64,000 nucleotides of DNA from Turbatrix aceti (GCA_963969345.1 OZ017767.1:9988471-10052470); one strand, 5' to 3'; shown: positions 45,437-58,719, numbered from the stretch's first letter. Translations and numbers: made by a program. The notes: a model not told the origin generated them from the sequence alone.

Positions 45437-46860
45437 TTTGTTTTTTTGATTACGTTAAAAAAGTAGGAAAAAATTTATATTTTTTAAATTATATTTAGTG
45501 ACATTATTAAAAAATTATTTATTTTTTCATACAAAATTCAAGGTCATTGAGAAGTTATAAATAATTTTGTATCCTTTGTCATACACATTCGCGGAAAGGG
45601 TCTGAATGAAATTGTCCTGAATTTAATGTCGTTTGTGACGAACGTAATAACTATGAGAATTACGCAATACAAGTTACAAATTGCTAGTTAGCCGCCTACA
45701 TTTTTTATTTTGACTTCATGTTTTTAGTACACAGGGCCTACAAAACAAGGAACATGGTAATACTTCCTCTTGTATCAGTTATTTATTATCCACAGATACC
45801 AACTATGACATTTAGGATATACATACAATATCAAATTATATTGTCAGACATGTTCATAAATAAAAACAAGTAGTAGTAGTAGTAATGAGAATTATATATC
45901 TAGAAAGTTCCGAACGTACAAACCACCATAAAAATACTGATTCATTTGACATTTTCAAGGTTTTTGTCCGTGTTTCGTACAAAACTTATTTCTTTTATCT
46001 TTTTACGATGGATTTTGAACAGTTGATTTGCAAGAAATTAAATATAACATAGTATGTAAGATGTTGATGCAAATTAATTATAATACATATTTTATGAAAA
46101 TTTTGCCAAGTTAAGCATACAGACATGTATTGTTTTACAAAAAAATACAAGCAAAAATTTGTAATAAATTTTTTTATGCATTAACATATTTTTTTCAATT
46201 AACAACTTCCTTATTTATTTATGTAATTTACTATTTATTATTGTAGGATTATTTTTGCTGTTTAATATTACTGTAAGCATGGTTCACATTTCTGTTTTTA
46301 GCGTTCGACAGAAATGATGAGTTTTGAACAAAGTTTGTTTTTTGGTATTAAAAAAAATCATTTGATTTGACACACATTAAAAAAAATGTATCTTTTTTGT
46401 GTGCATTTTGTGTTTGAGGTGTGGATTTCCTAGCATTTTGTCTAAGCGCAGTCGCGCTTCATGTTTTTGACTTCAAGAATTTGTAAAGAAAAAAAGAAGC
46501 GTCACACTTCAAAAAATGCTGAAAAAAAGTTGTTTTTTTACAAAAACGGTATTTTTTAGTCTGAGTTACGATTTATTTGAGATCATTATTTCATTTCTGT
46601 TTTTGGCAAAAAAATGTGTAAAATTGCCATTTTCGACACACCTGTAACTTTCCCAGATTTTTGAAAATTCGCGAATTCTGTTCCGGTAAATGAATTAAAA
46701 AAAATAATTTATTGCACCCATCATTCATTTGATATCATTTTGTACACAAAATATATTTACACTATTTACATAAATACAACAAATCAACATTTTCTCTACA
46801 GTCTGGCAAGTGACTTTGAAAATCTACTAAATAATAAAATTCATAAATACATTAGCTAAC
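45437..46860. other. intergenic region after GT11
   Basis: The first about 260 bp are the right arm of the GT11 inverted repeat. The rest is AT-rich, with no gene or RNA signature that I recognise. Confidence 0.6.
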
Positions 46861-47479
46861 TCATGTGTTTTTAACAACAGATGAAATAGGCGTCCAGTAA
46901 GATGTTGGAGTTTTGCGAAAAGAAGCTAACCGCCTGGCGGCTTCTTTTTCGTATTCCAAAATGGCTGCTGTAAGATTGAATCGCATATGTACGCTTTCGA
47001 AGACATCGAGACCCCTAATCCAGTTGATCATCTCTATCGTATAGGGTGGCTCGATGTTGTAGCACCTCTTGACGCAGGCTTCGGACGTGCAACACAGAGA
47101 ATTACGAATAAAAAGTGTGTTGCAATTTGTCAGAGCCATGCACTGAATTGTAAATTCCTCGATGTCTTCTTCCCGGATCTGATTTATGTGATCTGGAAAA
47201 AAATTAAAATCAAAAAAAATCATTAAAAAATTAAAAGAAATTAAAAAAAAATATTTTTAATTATTTACAATAAAAAATGTTTTCATTACAAATAAATAAA
47301 TATTTAAAAAACTTACGATTATCCTTATCAAAATGAGTTCCCTTGAAACAGGGTATTCCAATCTGTGTTCGATCACAAATGTGTTCAACCAGGGTTTTTG
47401 CTCTGTGAAAATCCATTGCATTACACAAAACAACACAGGGAGCCAAAATGTATAACAAGAGTGATAATAGTTGATTCAT
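46861..47479 (-). CDS. small secreted cysteine-rich protein, unknown family
   Basis: Two exons, 47479-47317 and 47192-46861, joined across a phase-1 intron (GTAAGT donor, TTTCCAG acceptor); 164 residues. A signal peptide (MNQLLSLLLYILAPCVVLCNA) is followed by eight cysteines: HICDR, IPCF, IQCMALTNC, LCCTS, ACVK and RCY. The remainder is helical and Cys-free, with one NLT glycosylation motif. The Cys pattern suggests four disulfides in an extracellular domain. I do not recognise the family; nematodes have several such groups of secreted helical Cys-rich proteins. No paralogue occurs in the window. Confidence 0.65.
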
Positions 47480-48721
47480 AGTATGTATAATAGATACAGT
47501 AATCCGTTATTGAAGTCTGTTACAAGCTTGCTTGCTCTTAAACTGAAGCTTGCTTGTTGGAATGTTAGACATTTATACGCTCTGGAAGGCAAGGGGTACA
47601 CGCCTTCTTTTGGTCTCTTGTTTTTTGTCCTTTCTTCCACGCCGCCCTGAAAGGAAATGCCATGCCAGAAAGGCGGGGCTTTTCCGGATTTTCTTTTTTT
47701 TTTTTGCAAAAAAATGGGTTTTTTGTAAAAAAATGCACTTTTAAGAAAATATTTTTTTTAATAAAATGTTTTTTCTGTATTTTTTTAAAATTTACAACGA
47801 AAATTAATTTTTTTTATGTTTTGAATTCTTTTCGTGATTTTTTTATGTTGACTTTGGTTTGTGATTTAAAAATGCAATTTTGTTTGAACGCTTCAAAAAT
47901 TTAACACATAAAACCGAATTACTAATTTGAGACATAAATTAATTTTTTCTCTACCGTTTTTTCTAACTTACATTTCTGTAAATGTAAATGTAAAAAATTA
48001 AAATTTTAATAAAACCGAATTTTTTTTCCAACACCGTAAAAAAAATTTCCGAGTCATTTTGTACACACATCAATTTTTTTCCAATTTCCATAGGCTTTGG
48101 TGAAAAATTTGTGATATCGAAGCGGTTTCAATTTAGCTACTAAAAACAATAAAATGTTTAAGGTCCTTAAAAAACCATTGTTTTTAAATAAATCATTTAA
48201 AAAATTAGCATCGTGTTCTTAATTTTTTTCAATTTTCAATTTTTTTAATAAATTTTTTTATAATGTATTTTATTTATTTGCTGTTTGCAAAAAATTTCAC
48301 ACACCCAACACAATAACATGAACTGCGGGGCGTACAAAAAGTGCATATTACGGTAGTGGTAAACAAGTTATTATTTTTTATAGATCATAAATAGTTCAGC
48401 AGGGATGAGGGTATTTATTTTGGTAATCGCGCTTGTAAAAAGTGCTTCAAAACAAGAAAAAATAAATAAATACGTGCATTTTTTGAGTACGTTCATTATT
48501 TAGAAATTTGCACTTCCGGCACAAAAACAGGATAAAAGCAAAAGTATGGTAGCTTAGAATAAGCCTACGGATAAGTGGTTTTTATACGGTATTTTTTAGC
48601 TTTTAAAAAATCACTGTCAAAGAATTTGTGACGGAATCAAAAATTTCAAAAAAAAATTATTTATCAGCTCGACGTCCACGGCGCCGCAGTTTTCAACGAC
48701 GACTGATTTATGTAAATATGT
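47480..48721. other. intergenic, AT-rich
   Basis: No gene seen. It holds the promoter of the secreted Cys-rich gene and long A/T tracts. Confidence 0.6.
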
Positions 48722-49288
48722 ATACAACGACAACTGCGGAGCCTTCAACGACGACCACTACGGAGGCTGCTACACCTGAACCATCCACCACGACCCAGAC
48801 AACTACAACGACAACTCAGAAAAAATTATTATTTCACAGGAGGAAAATTCAGAATCCTCAGGCAATTCGGCCTCTACAATTCTGCAAACCATCGATAACA
48901 CGACTTTGCCGTCATCGCTGACGAACCACGGAGGAAACAAAATCATGGTCGCGAACGCAACTGAAAAAGTTGACATCATCTTTGTCAACACGACGCTGCC
49001 GTCATCGACTTCTACCGTAACCACGACGACTTCTGAACCAACTTCGGTTACGATTTTGACCACGACGACCACGGCTACAGAAGCTCCGTCGACGACTACG
49101 ACGTCCAACCTGTTCAGTTATTTGTCCAGGTCCGGGACGTGTTTCGAGCGGATCGACGGTCATCTCATGCATTCCACAGCCGGGGGCCTCGAGCACGACG
49201 TGTCGATCGAGGAGTGCGAGTGTTTCTGCGCTAATTCGAGAACATCTCGTCGGTACTCATTCCAGTGCATCTCTGCGACATGTTATCA
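48722..49288 (+). pseudogene. inverted, frameshifted fragment of the PAN/mucin gene
   Basis: About 565 bp copied from within exon 5 of the PAN/mucin gene (parent about 54350-53775, minus strand), in inverted orientation. It covers the Thr-rich linkers and the first two thirds of PAN domain 3 up to QCISAT. A 10 bp deletion just after the TTTTTQKK stretch (about 48825) shifts the frame relative to the parent. After 49288 similarity stops; the following 230 bp contain a PAN-like ATGLEVRDCIKNCFC fragment of unclear origin. Confidence 0.85.
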
Positions 49289-49981
49289 AGCGAACAAGAC
49301 TACAGTACCACAGAATATACAAAAACCATTTTTTTTATCTCAACTGATGTCCAAAAATTTAAACTTTGTTTCGTGTATATTTATAGCTAGGATTACGGTA
49401 CTCACAAATCTCCAGACAATAAACAACAAAGCTTCAGTGACGTCGTTGAGTCATGCGACGGGTCTTGAAGTGCGAGACTGCATAAAAAACTGTTTTTGCA
49501 CTTTTATTTCTCGAGGTTAAAAAACAGAAGTATACAATACATATTTAATTATTCCTGTTAAACTAAAAGGACAATACCGTAGACCAAGGATACGTTGCGT
49601 GATAGATCACAAAAGGGCACGTAAAAAAAACTGGGAACTGCAACAAAAATTTTTTGAACGCACTCTTAGTGCCGCTAAAATGCAGAAGTCATGGTTTAAA
49701 AAACTGCTTTTGTATTTTAGTCCATGATAATCGTGCAAGTAATTACGTCAAAGGAATTTAAAAAATTCCGGTTCAATTTTTGTGTAATAATTTTTATTTC
49801 TTTTCTGTATCATACAAAAATGAGAGAAAAATATTTTTTGTACAAAATTTTTGTACAGTTGTTATAAACTCATTATTCATACGATTGGAATTATTTAGCT
49901 CCTGAAATGCACGAACACAATGTAAACTGGCAAAAAAAGGCTGCGTAGCGTGTAAAAACAGAGAACACAAAATATTTGCAA

Positions 49982-49998
49982 CGCGCGCGCGCGCGCGC
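49982..49998. repeat. CG dinucleotide run
   Basis: Eight and a half CG dinucleotides in a row, embedded in strongly AT-rich DNA. Such runs can adopt Z-DNA and are CpG-dense. Confidence 0.95.
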
Positions 49999-50253
49999 AG
50001 CAGAGAAATGTGACAGCGGTTTTTTTCGTTCGTGAAGTAATACGAACATTTTTGAAATTGTTTTTAAGAAATTAAATAAATGCATTTTTAACTGTACTTG
50101 CAAGCGAACACAAATAAACAGCAATCTGATTTTTTTCACTTACATATTCAAATTTTTGTTAACACTGGTAAAAAACATAAACATTGGGTAATCTGCGAAT
50201 TTATGTATCTAACAAATATTTATTTAGACAAAATAATTCGGTTTTTTTTCAAA

Positions 50254-50513
50254 TCATATTGAAAAAATGAAACAAATAAAATCCATGTTATTTTTGAAAG
50301 GAACCGTAAGAATCATGTTCTTTTTGTGTATCGTCTGTTCGTTGTAATATTCCGTGTTCCATGAACCCTGAGTATCATATAGTAAGCACAGCTTGCCTTT
50401 CATTCTATCTATTACTTCTATTTTCGTCGAAATCATGCCCTTTATTATTCCAGAAGAATTGTGTTGTCCAGCCGCCACCATCGCTACCACCAGTGTCGTA
50501 AAAGTGCAACTCG
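50254..50513 (-). CDS. weak candidate exon of a small secreted protein
   Basis: An open frame follows a TTTTTTTTCAG acceptor at 50513. It begins CTFTTLVVAMVAAGQHNSSG, which resembles the end of a signal peptide with a glycosylation site, and runs about 80 codons to a stop. The only ATGs are internal (50481 and later), and no upstream coding exon is evident. I recognise no family. It may be a genuine small gene or chance. Confidence 0.2.
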
Positions 50514-51680
50514 CTGAAAAAAACTTTTTTGGAACCCGTTAAAAGAGTGGGATTTACAAAAAAAAACAGCACTGTTAGTTTCCTTTTGGAATTTTTTATG
50601 CACTTTTATGAAAGAAATGTTCAAATTTCTTTTGCCCCCTGCAAGTTATAATACAACAGACGCAACACGAATGAGTATGACCGTGTTCTACGTCATACCG
50701 CTATCGTAACTGTTAATTTAAAATTCAGTAAGACTACGTTTTTTTGTTTTTAATGCACTATTAGAACCAAAACTCAACAAAAAAAAATATTTGTGTTTGA
50801 ATAAAAAAATTTTTACTCCGTCATATTTCTTCCAGGATGAAGTTTTCAACTCGCACGCAATAAAAATATTGTTTCTTTTTGTATTTGTCCGAAAAGTACA
50901 TGGCTACATTCTACCGTATACAATTGCGCTTTTAGAGTCCATAGATTTTTTTCTAATCGTCAGACATAGTACATACGTCGTTCGTGGTTGGACGTTAAAA
51001 GGGTAAGCGTAGAAAAACACCTGGAATTCAATTCAACAGTTTCAGGCCTTGATGCAATCTAAAAAAGTATTTATAATTAAAAAATTCAGCTCCTAGTTTG
51101 CATGCAATCCGACAATTAAATAAGTCGGGGAAGTACACCTTATTTGTAGAGCTAAATGTCATTTCGTACTGTGATGAAATGAAAATAACGAATTTGAGAA
51201 ATTGCTGATTTTTTTGTCAACAAATCGAAATTTTTTTAAAATAAACTTGAAATTTTTCATTTTAAAATTCATATTTTTTGAATAAATAAAAAATTGTAAA
51301 ATTAAGCAAACGTTTGCGTTTGTTTTTGGACAAAAAATGGCAAATTACATTCTTCAACTTTTGCCATAAAAAAATAAAAACTTCAGATTATTCAAGTTTA
51401 CGTTTTTTTCCCAAAGCTACATAGTAAATACAAAATTTTGTACAAACATTAAAAATAATCCATTTGCAATTCGTTCGCGAACACGATCACAACGTTTTTT
51501 TTCGTTTGATTTCTTTATAAAAAATTTTATAAAAAAAGTTTGTGTTTGTCGCGAACAAAAAACAATTGATCTAAACTTTTCAAACTTTGCAAGTAATTCA
51601 TAAATTTTGGGTACTTGACCCAAAACTCGAACTTTTAGAATACAAAATGTCAAATTTGATTACCCAAACCAGTTTTTTTT

Positions 51681-51750
51681 ATGTGTGATTAGAAAATACA
51701 TATGTAACTTTGTCTAATATGTGATTAGAAAACATGTAACTTTGTCTAAT
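51681..51750. repeat. two-unit tandem repeat
   Basis: ATGTG(TG)ATTAGAAAA followed by ATGTAACTTTGTCTAAT occurs twice in a row (51681-51718 and 51719-51750). Confidence 0.7.
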
Positions 51751-52425
51751 GCAAAAAAAATTATTTTGCCGGTAAATACCAAACCAAAACGTAAATACCA
51801 CCTCATTTTTGGTCGAATATGTACCAAACCTCCCTCATGTCAGGAATGTATTTTTCCCGACGTTAAGGTTTCGTATCATTACAATCCAGATAAATGTAAC
51901 AAATATTTATCGGTTTATTTCTGTAAGAAATACAATGCTGATTGTTGATCAGCTGAACTTGTGCAACCGTGTGTGCAGTGTGTGCACCTGACTCACATTG
52001 TTTATTGTACCGTTTTCTGTGTTTGTCGGATTCCATGCATGCCAATTGGATTATTAATAAATAATACGACTTAAAAAAAGCAAAAATTATTTTTTCATAC
52101 GTTTTTTTCTCGTTTCGCTTAAAAGTGCACAATTTTATTAAAAAACAAAAAATTTTTATCAAGCGAATAATCACCCTTATTACACACACGACTACAAATG
52201 TATGTATATCACAGCAGTCGGTCAAGTCAAGGCAAGTCAATTTTTCAGAATATACAAACATAAAATATGTAATAAATATTTACGGTATGTTTAAAGTTAT
52301 AAATACAAAAAAACCAATTTAAAAAACTATAAAAAAACATAAAATTTTTGTCACGTAGATTTCAAACATCAGACTAGATTTGTAAATATTTCAATTTTTC
52401 GTTGCAGGACGACTTTTCCACCTGT

Positions 52426-55400
52426 CTATGAATTTTCATCGCATTGAATTGAGTCAAAGTGAACAGCGCCGGCATCGAAGCCAAGAACATCGGTGCGACG
52501 AAAATCGATGATTGAATCCCGATAAAGTTCGCAAGTTTTGATGATGCCATCGAGCTGGATTAGATTCGCACTTCGGCACTTTTCAGCGTGACACGCGTGG
52601 AAGCATTGTGCAGGTGAGGTTACGGTAATTCTCTTGATCAGACGATCACCGTTAAAAATAGTCTGATAAAGCGCGCTGTACCGACACGGTCCAACCGGTC
52701 GATAAGTTGACGGCGCCGCCGTTGTCGTCGTTGTTGTCGTCGGTTTTGTCCTGCGCGTCATCGCGCGTTCTTCTTCTTCGGACAATTCTTCGACATCCGC
52801 AAATTTGGATCGGGTGCTCGGTGGGGGTACTGGGGTTGTGATTGTTGGGGTTGTCGTTGTTGTTGTTGGAGGTGTTGTTGTGGTGGTGGTTGTGGTGGTT
52901 GTAGACGTCTCTGTAGTTTCGGGAACGGTTGTAGTAGCCGTGGCAGAAGGTTCCGTTACCGGAGAATCATCGAACATCGGAGTTGCTTTTGGCGCCTTTG
53001 TTTCCGACTAAAAAATTGAAATTCATAAAATTTTCGTTCCAAGACCATTATTTTAAATTTTTTTAAACTTTACATACCCTGACCTCAGCACTGGCTTCAT
53101 CGTGTGAAACCTCATTCAACGGCCTTATCGACGGAGGATGAGCTACGATATCCAGGCCAAGGGATTTTATATCCATATCTTTGACTATGGTGCACACCTG
53201 TTCTACGTAAACTGATAACACTATTTCTAAAAAAACAAAAAATTATAAAGTTCGAATTCTGCAAAAAAACCCACTCTCAGCTCTGCATCGATAATCAAAG
53301 TATGACCTCGTAACATCTGTATACGGATCAAAAATAAAGTTTTGTGGATCAGTGATTCTGTTTTCCTTATTTAGCATGCAGGTTTGTGAATCATAGTAGT
53401 ACTGTAGACTCTGGCAATCATGACCATACCTTGATTCAGAATCAATACAGAAACATTTGCACTGCTCAATTGTAACATTTGTCTCAACGGCAATCGCGGT
53501 GCCTTCCATGACGTAATTTGGCAATTCGAGGAAGCAGTCATCCGTGTGCACGGAAGCAGTCGTCGTCTTGGATGTCGTGGTCTCGCTTGGTTTGATGCAT
53601 CCAAACTGATAGTCAGCGTGCACGACAGCATCCAGTGTAATCCTCAGCGGACACACCATTCCAAGATACGTAACATTGTAATCCGAGGCTGTGGAGGCAA
53701 TGTAGGCCTCAGGATGCAACTGCCGGTTGTCCAGGTTGAGAACGCAGTCTCTCTCCGCGTGATAGTAGGTCGCAGAGATGCACTGGAATGAGTACCGACG
53801 AGATGTTCTCGAATTAGCGCAGAAACACTCGCACTCCTCGATCGACACGTCGTGCTCGAGGCCCCCGGCTGTGGAATGCATGAGGTGACCGTCGATCCGC
53901 TCGAAACACGTCCCGGACCTGGACAAATAACTGAACAGGTTGGACGTCGTAGTCGACGACGGAGCTTCTGTAGCCGTGGTCGTCGTGGTCAAAATCGAAA
54001 CCGAAGTTGGTTCAGAAGTCGTCGTGGTTACGGTAGAAGTTGTCGCCGGCAACGTCGTGTTGACAAAGATGATGTCAACTTTTTCAGTTGCATTCGCGAC
54101 CATGATTTTGTTTCCTTCGTGCTTCGTCAGCGATGACGGCAAAGTCGTGTTATCGATGGTTTGCAGAATTGTAGAGGCCGAATTGCCGAAGGATTCTGAA
54201 TTTTCTTCCTGTGAAATAATAATTTTGCTGGGTTTTTTCTGAGTTGTCGTTGTTGTTGTCTGGGTCGTGGTGGATGGTTCAGGCGTAGCAGCCTCCGTAG
54301 TGGTCGTCGTTGAAGGCTCCGCAGTTGTCGTAGTCGTCGTCGACGGCACAGTAACAGTCGTCGTTGTCGACGCTACCGTAGTTGAAGTCGTCGTTGTTGA
54401 TGCTACCGTAGTTGGAGTCGTCGACGGCGCAGTTGTGGTAACAGTTGTCGGAGACGCCGTTGTAGTCGTCGAAGGCAGCGGAGTCGTGGAAGTCGAGCTA
54501 ATAACCGCCGCTGTCACCAACTTCTTCGGCGTCTTTGTTGTCTTCACCCCTTCCCCGACAGTCGTCACCTGAGCCGGTCCATCTCTGCTAATCTGCTGGC
54601 AATGCTGGTCTGCCATGCGAAGGAGATTCTCCAGTCCACAGGAAATATAGTGATAATCCACGTTTTTGGTATACACCAGATCGTATTTTCCATTTTGGTC
54701 GTCCCGATTGAGAATGCATTCTCCAGTGAGCTCGTTGAAGGACAACGATTTGCACTTTTGTCCGGTTTCGTTGCGCCAGGTGTTGGCACATGCGCATCGG
54801 CATTCGTTCATCGTGAATCGACCGGGGAGGGTTTGATAGGCGGCGTTCAGAAGAAATTGCTGGGTTATGATTTTGTAGCAGATTACGGGAATCTTGATCA
54901 ATCCCGCTGCAGGAGGTTCTTCAACTTTGGAGAAGGTTCTGACTTCGCTGTAGGACCCTAAAAAAATGGAATAAAAGTTTATTACAAAAACATTTTTTTT
55001 ATCAAAAAAAATTTTTACTAATTAATTTTTATTTTTTTAAATAAACTATTTTTTTTAAAACACCCAAAAAAAATTTTTGAACCCAACTCACCCAAGAAAC
55101 CACTCTGCTGCTGCGCCCGAGCGGCTTTGATCATGTCACCGACACCCCTAATGATAAAAGTATTCAGGTACCCCTCATTGTTTTCGTCAACCAGCCCGTT
55201 GGGTCTCGGAGTTGTCGTGCTGGTCGTCGTTGTCTTTTCATAATCTTTCAATTCTTGAATTTCAGCCGGTGATAGCACCTTGCCGTTAATGACTACAGTA
55301 TCGTCAAAAAAAGCTGTCCTATCCCTGACCTGTTTGGCCTTGTGTTGTCTCGCCGCTTTGGTTACTGTATCGATGCCGGAGCCGTCGACAACGATTGCAC

Positions 55401-57139
55401 GAGAAGTTTGGAGGGTTTCGAGTGCTCCATCTGATTGTGAGGATTGGCTGTGATTAGATGGCTCAGAACTTCCCCCAACTACATTATTTCCAATGACTCC
55501 ATCCAGTGTTTCACTCGCCGAAGTTACAACTTCCACGTTGAGATCCTTCGCGTTGACTTTCACCTTTCGCTGAGCCCAGGCGTCATTCAGAGGCACTTGA
55601 TAGGATTCCTTCCCATCAAAATGTTCAATGGCATTTGATGATGCAGTCACCAGGCGAAAAGGAGTTTTTGTCGGTTTTTGTGTTGTGAATTTTACGCTCA
55701 AAGTTGGTTCCTGCTTACTTTTGCCAGGGTTATCTGATTGAATTTTTTGAGACTCAGTAAATAAGTTTTCAAAATCTGTAATATGTATTTACACAAAAAT
55801 GAAATTGGTTGTCTTCTGTGTTGTAAATGCCGTGGTGATGGTAGTTGTGTGGTGTTATGGTAAATTGCACATGTTGTGATCGGATTTGTTGTTTTTGAGA
55901 ATTTTAGAATGTTCAATACTTTTTTTGCATAATTTTTTTTTGATTTTTTAGGAAATAAAAAAAAATAAATTTTTTTAGGAAATAAAAAAATAAATTTTTT
56001 TTACAAAACTAAAAAAACATGCGTTTACAATACAAAAAATTTCTACACAAATTTTTGAAAAGTTGAGAATTTTTTAGATTTTACACTAAAAAAAAATTCT
56101 GGTGTGAAATTTTTTTTCGATTAAAAAATTTTATTTTTTTTAATTGAATATAAAAACAAGTATAAATTCAAACAAATTCGTGTTTTTTAGAACAAAAGAG
56201 TTCTAATTGAAATAAAATTTCATTGCATTTCTCAGAAAAAAGAATTTTAATTTTAAAGAAACATTTTTTTAACTCAAAAATTTTAAAAGATCAAAAACCA
56301 TCGTAAATATTTCTTTAAAAAAATTGTGCAACATTCCGTAACCAATTCCAACATCTGCTGTGTAAAGGTGTGTGTTTTCATGTGTCCATAGTGTGTTACA
56401 GGTTGTATAGTACATGTTACAATCGTGCCCTCAACAAGGTATACCCAGGTGTGTGTTTGTGTGATTGTGTGTATTGATTGAAACACTAAATTATGTACAC
56501 TACCAGTGCCAAAGATTCCCGTGAACCACCCAAACCAAAATTATATAGTATATAAATAAAAATTTGAAACAAACCTCGTTGAAAGTCGCCTTTCTTGCAG
56601 TAATCTATACAGGTCACGAGTGCAAGGGGTAATTTGTCCCTGTTTACGAAGGTATTGTATCTCTGTTTATTGGTGCTAAAATTTTTTAAAATTTTTTATG
56701 AACATTTTTTATGCCTTCAAGAAGCAGTTTTACCTGCAATTAACAGCCTTGTCAAAACTCAGCGAACACGTTCTTGCATTTTCGTTGAAAACTGCAGTAT
56801 TGCAAAATTGTTTTTTAGAACACGTTGTCACGCAGTCTAGTATGGTTGGTATCCGTGATCTTAAAAAAAATTAATTTCATCAAAATTTAAAAAAAATTGA
56901 TCAGGAATATGCACTTACATGGTATCGTAAAAGTCAATTCGATTAACTTCACCGTAATCGATGGATTTTGCGTAGAAAATAGTTGGACAGGCAGCGAGGG
57001 TCGGAGATGCCAGAAGGGATGCGATGACGGTGACAAAGAGGATTATTGACCGTGGCGCTGACGGATGAAACGACTGATCCCATTGTTGGCGACTGCGGCG
57101 GTCATTGTCCGACGTTGATCCACTCCTTCTCGGACGCAT
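52426..57139 (-). CDS. secreted PAN/apple-domain protein with mucin-like Thr-rich linkers
   Basis: Seven exons, 57139-56919, 56859-56734, 56675-56575, 55775-55092, 54957-53275, 53226-53078 and 53007-52426, all phases consistent; 1181 residues. A hydrophobic segment (about residues 33-50, IILFVTVIASLLASPTLA) targets it for secretion or membrane anchoring. Five PAN-like domains can be seen: about 52-135 (TILDCVTTCSKKQFC), 402-485 (MNECRCACAN), 727-813 (IEECECFCAN), 850-936 (IEQCKCFCID) and a C-terminal one (PAQCFHACHAEKC). Thr-rich stretches (about 515-615, 675-715 and before the last domain) look heavily O-glycosylated. It is probably a cuticle or extracellular-matrix protein; PAN domains bind protein or glycan. 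TTTCAG one base before the ATG suggests trans-splicing. Fusing exons 1-3 with 4-7 rests on splice phase, so two genes are possible. An inverted fragment lies at 48.7 kb. Confidence 0.78.
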
Positions 57140-58719
57140 TCTGAAATTTGGGTTTATGACGTCATTATTTGTGTTGAATAAAAAAATTTTGGCATGGTTC
57201 TGACACGAAAAAAATAATAGCATCTATGAAAAAAGAAAAAAAATATTTCGACATGAAAAAAAAATAACGCTCCCAAGACGAAAAATACAATCTTGTGGTC
57301 TTATGTTAGCACGAAAAAAACATTTTTATTCCCGACACTAAAATTGTTTTTTAAAACGATTTCGACACGAAATTTCATTGTCTGAACACGAAAGTTTCTT
57401 AGGACTGCAAAAAAAATCGAAAATTAGAAAAAAACGAGAAAAAAATACGACAACAGTGAAATCCCAGAAAAATTCTATAAACACCATGAATGAATCGAAT
57501 CAGTCACCCATCTTCTTTCCGCTCTTCGTTGACATTGCAACGTCTCGGAAAATTCTACGTGCGCGAAAAACAAGCTTTGTGGATTTTTTCATCATCCCAG
57601 CGTTATCTTTTTACCCTTTTCCCTTTTCCCTTTCTCTTTTCAAGAACAATCGTGAATCTCGGGGGTATTAAAAGTGAATTTGATTCATTCATCACCCTCG
57701 CAATCCAATCACCGTCAACGGTCTTTGTTGGCGTCGGGATCCATCCGGCTATCATCCACCCATTTAAACTGGTTTTTACGTGGGCACACGCACAGGCAGA
57801 AGACTCTCGCCCGTGAAAGGAGAGAGGAAGGAAATATATGAGATCCGTAAAAGATGATAACAGCAACAGTGTTGGTGGCAGTGGTGTGGATTTGTGAGAA
57901 ACTTTACCCTCTCCGCCTCCTTTTATCCTTGCTTTTTTTTCAAGGGCAAGAGAGAGAAATTTTAATTCAATCAAAACATTTTACACTTTTACAAGCATTG
58001 GACATGGTTTGTATTGGTCCATCTTGGCAAACAAACATGGTGAATGAATTGGTGTACGATTGGCCAATAATGAATATGCTAATTTTTAAAACTAGTTTTA
58101 GGGCCTGAAAAGATAAACAAATAAATTCCTTGGCCATTTTTATCACTACTAAAATTATTTTCCAACATGTTGCGCGCAACATGCAAACATTTCAAACCGT
58201 TTTTTGTTTATAACAGCGTTATTAATTTTCATTTTTAATTTTTTAGGAATTTCGAATATTGCACGCAACTTATCGTTACAATTACTAAAAAACATTTCCA
58301 AAAAACACTGAAATAACGTAATACGTTTTTTTTGTGAATCTGGCAGTACAAAGAAAAATTGTAATGAGGGTAAACTATTTATTATTAAATTACGGTCTAA
58401 TATACATACGCGTGGTTACCTACATGCAGGTAAAAGTTGAAGAGAGGGAAGGGAATCCGTCATCGCCTGTGACTCGCATTTATGCATTCAAAAGGGAGAA
58501 AAATGAGGAAATTACGACTCGCAAATAAATATGTACCGTTTGAACTGGCTTGTGGGACACGGATGGAACGTGAAAAGTGAACAGCAATTTGTGATTTTGC
58601 AACAAATAATATATTTATTTATGTATCTGAATTATGTGCAACAACTCAAGCATGACGAGGTTAGCGTGATTTTTTTTGGTTGAACAATAAAAATATTTTT
58701 GCGTAAAAATTTTAGCTTA
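57140..58719. other. intergenic, upstream of the PAN/mucin gene
   Basis: No gene seen. A perfect 18 bp palindrome CATGTTGCGCGCAACATG lies at 58166-58183. Its 5' part holds the promoter of the PAN/mucin gene. Confidence 0.6.

Larger units (their letters stand above)
49289..52425. other. long intergenic region, mostly non-coding
   Basis: AT-rich sequence with a (CG) run at 49982-49998, a short tandem repeat at 51681-51750 and one weak minus-strand candidate exon at 50254-50513. Nothing else is supportable. Confidence 0.5.

Noticed and set aside
51775..51948. Cys-rich frame ending CNKYLSVYFCKKYNADC
   Set aside because: It has no ATG, the upstream half is a tandem repeat and no convincing acceptor is present; similarity to a chitin-binding domain is too weak.
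53852..54572. Long plus-strand Val/Asp-rich frames opposite the PAN/mucin gene
   Set aside because: They arise because ACN threonine codons read as GTN/GTC on the other strand; not genes.
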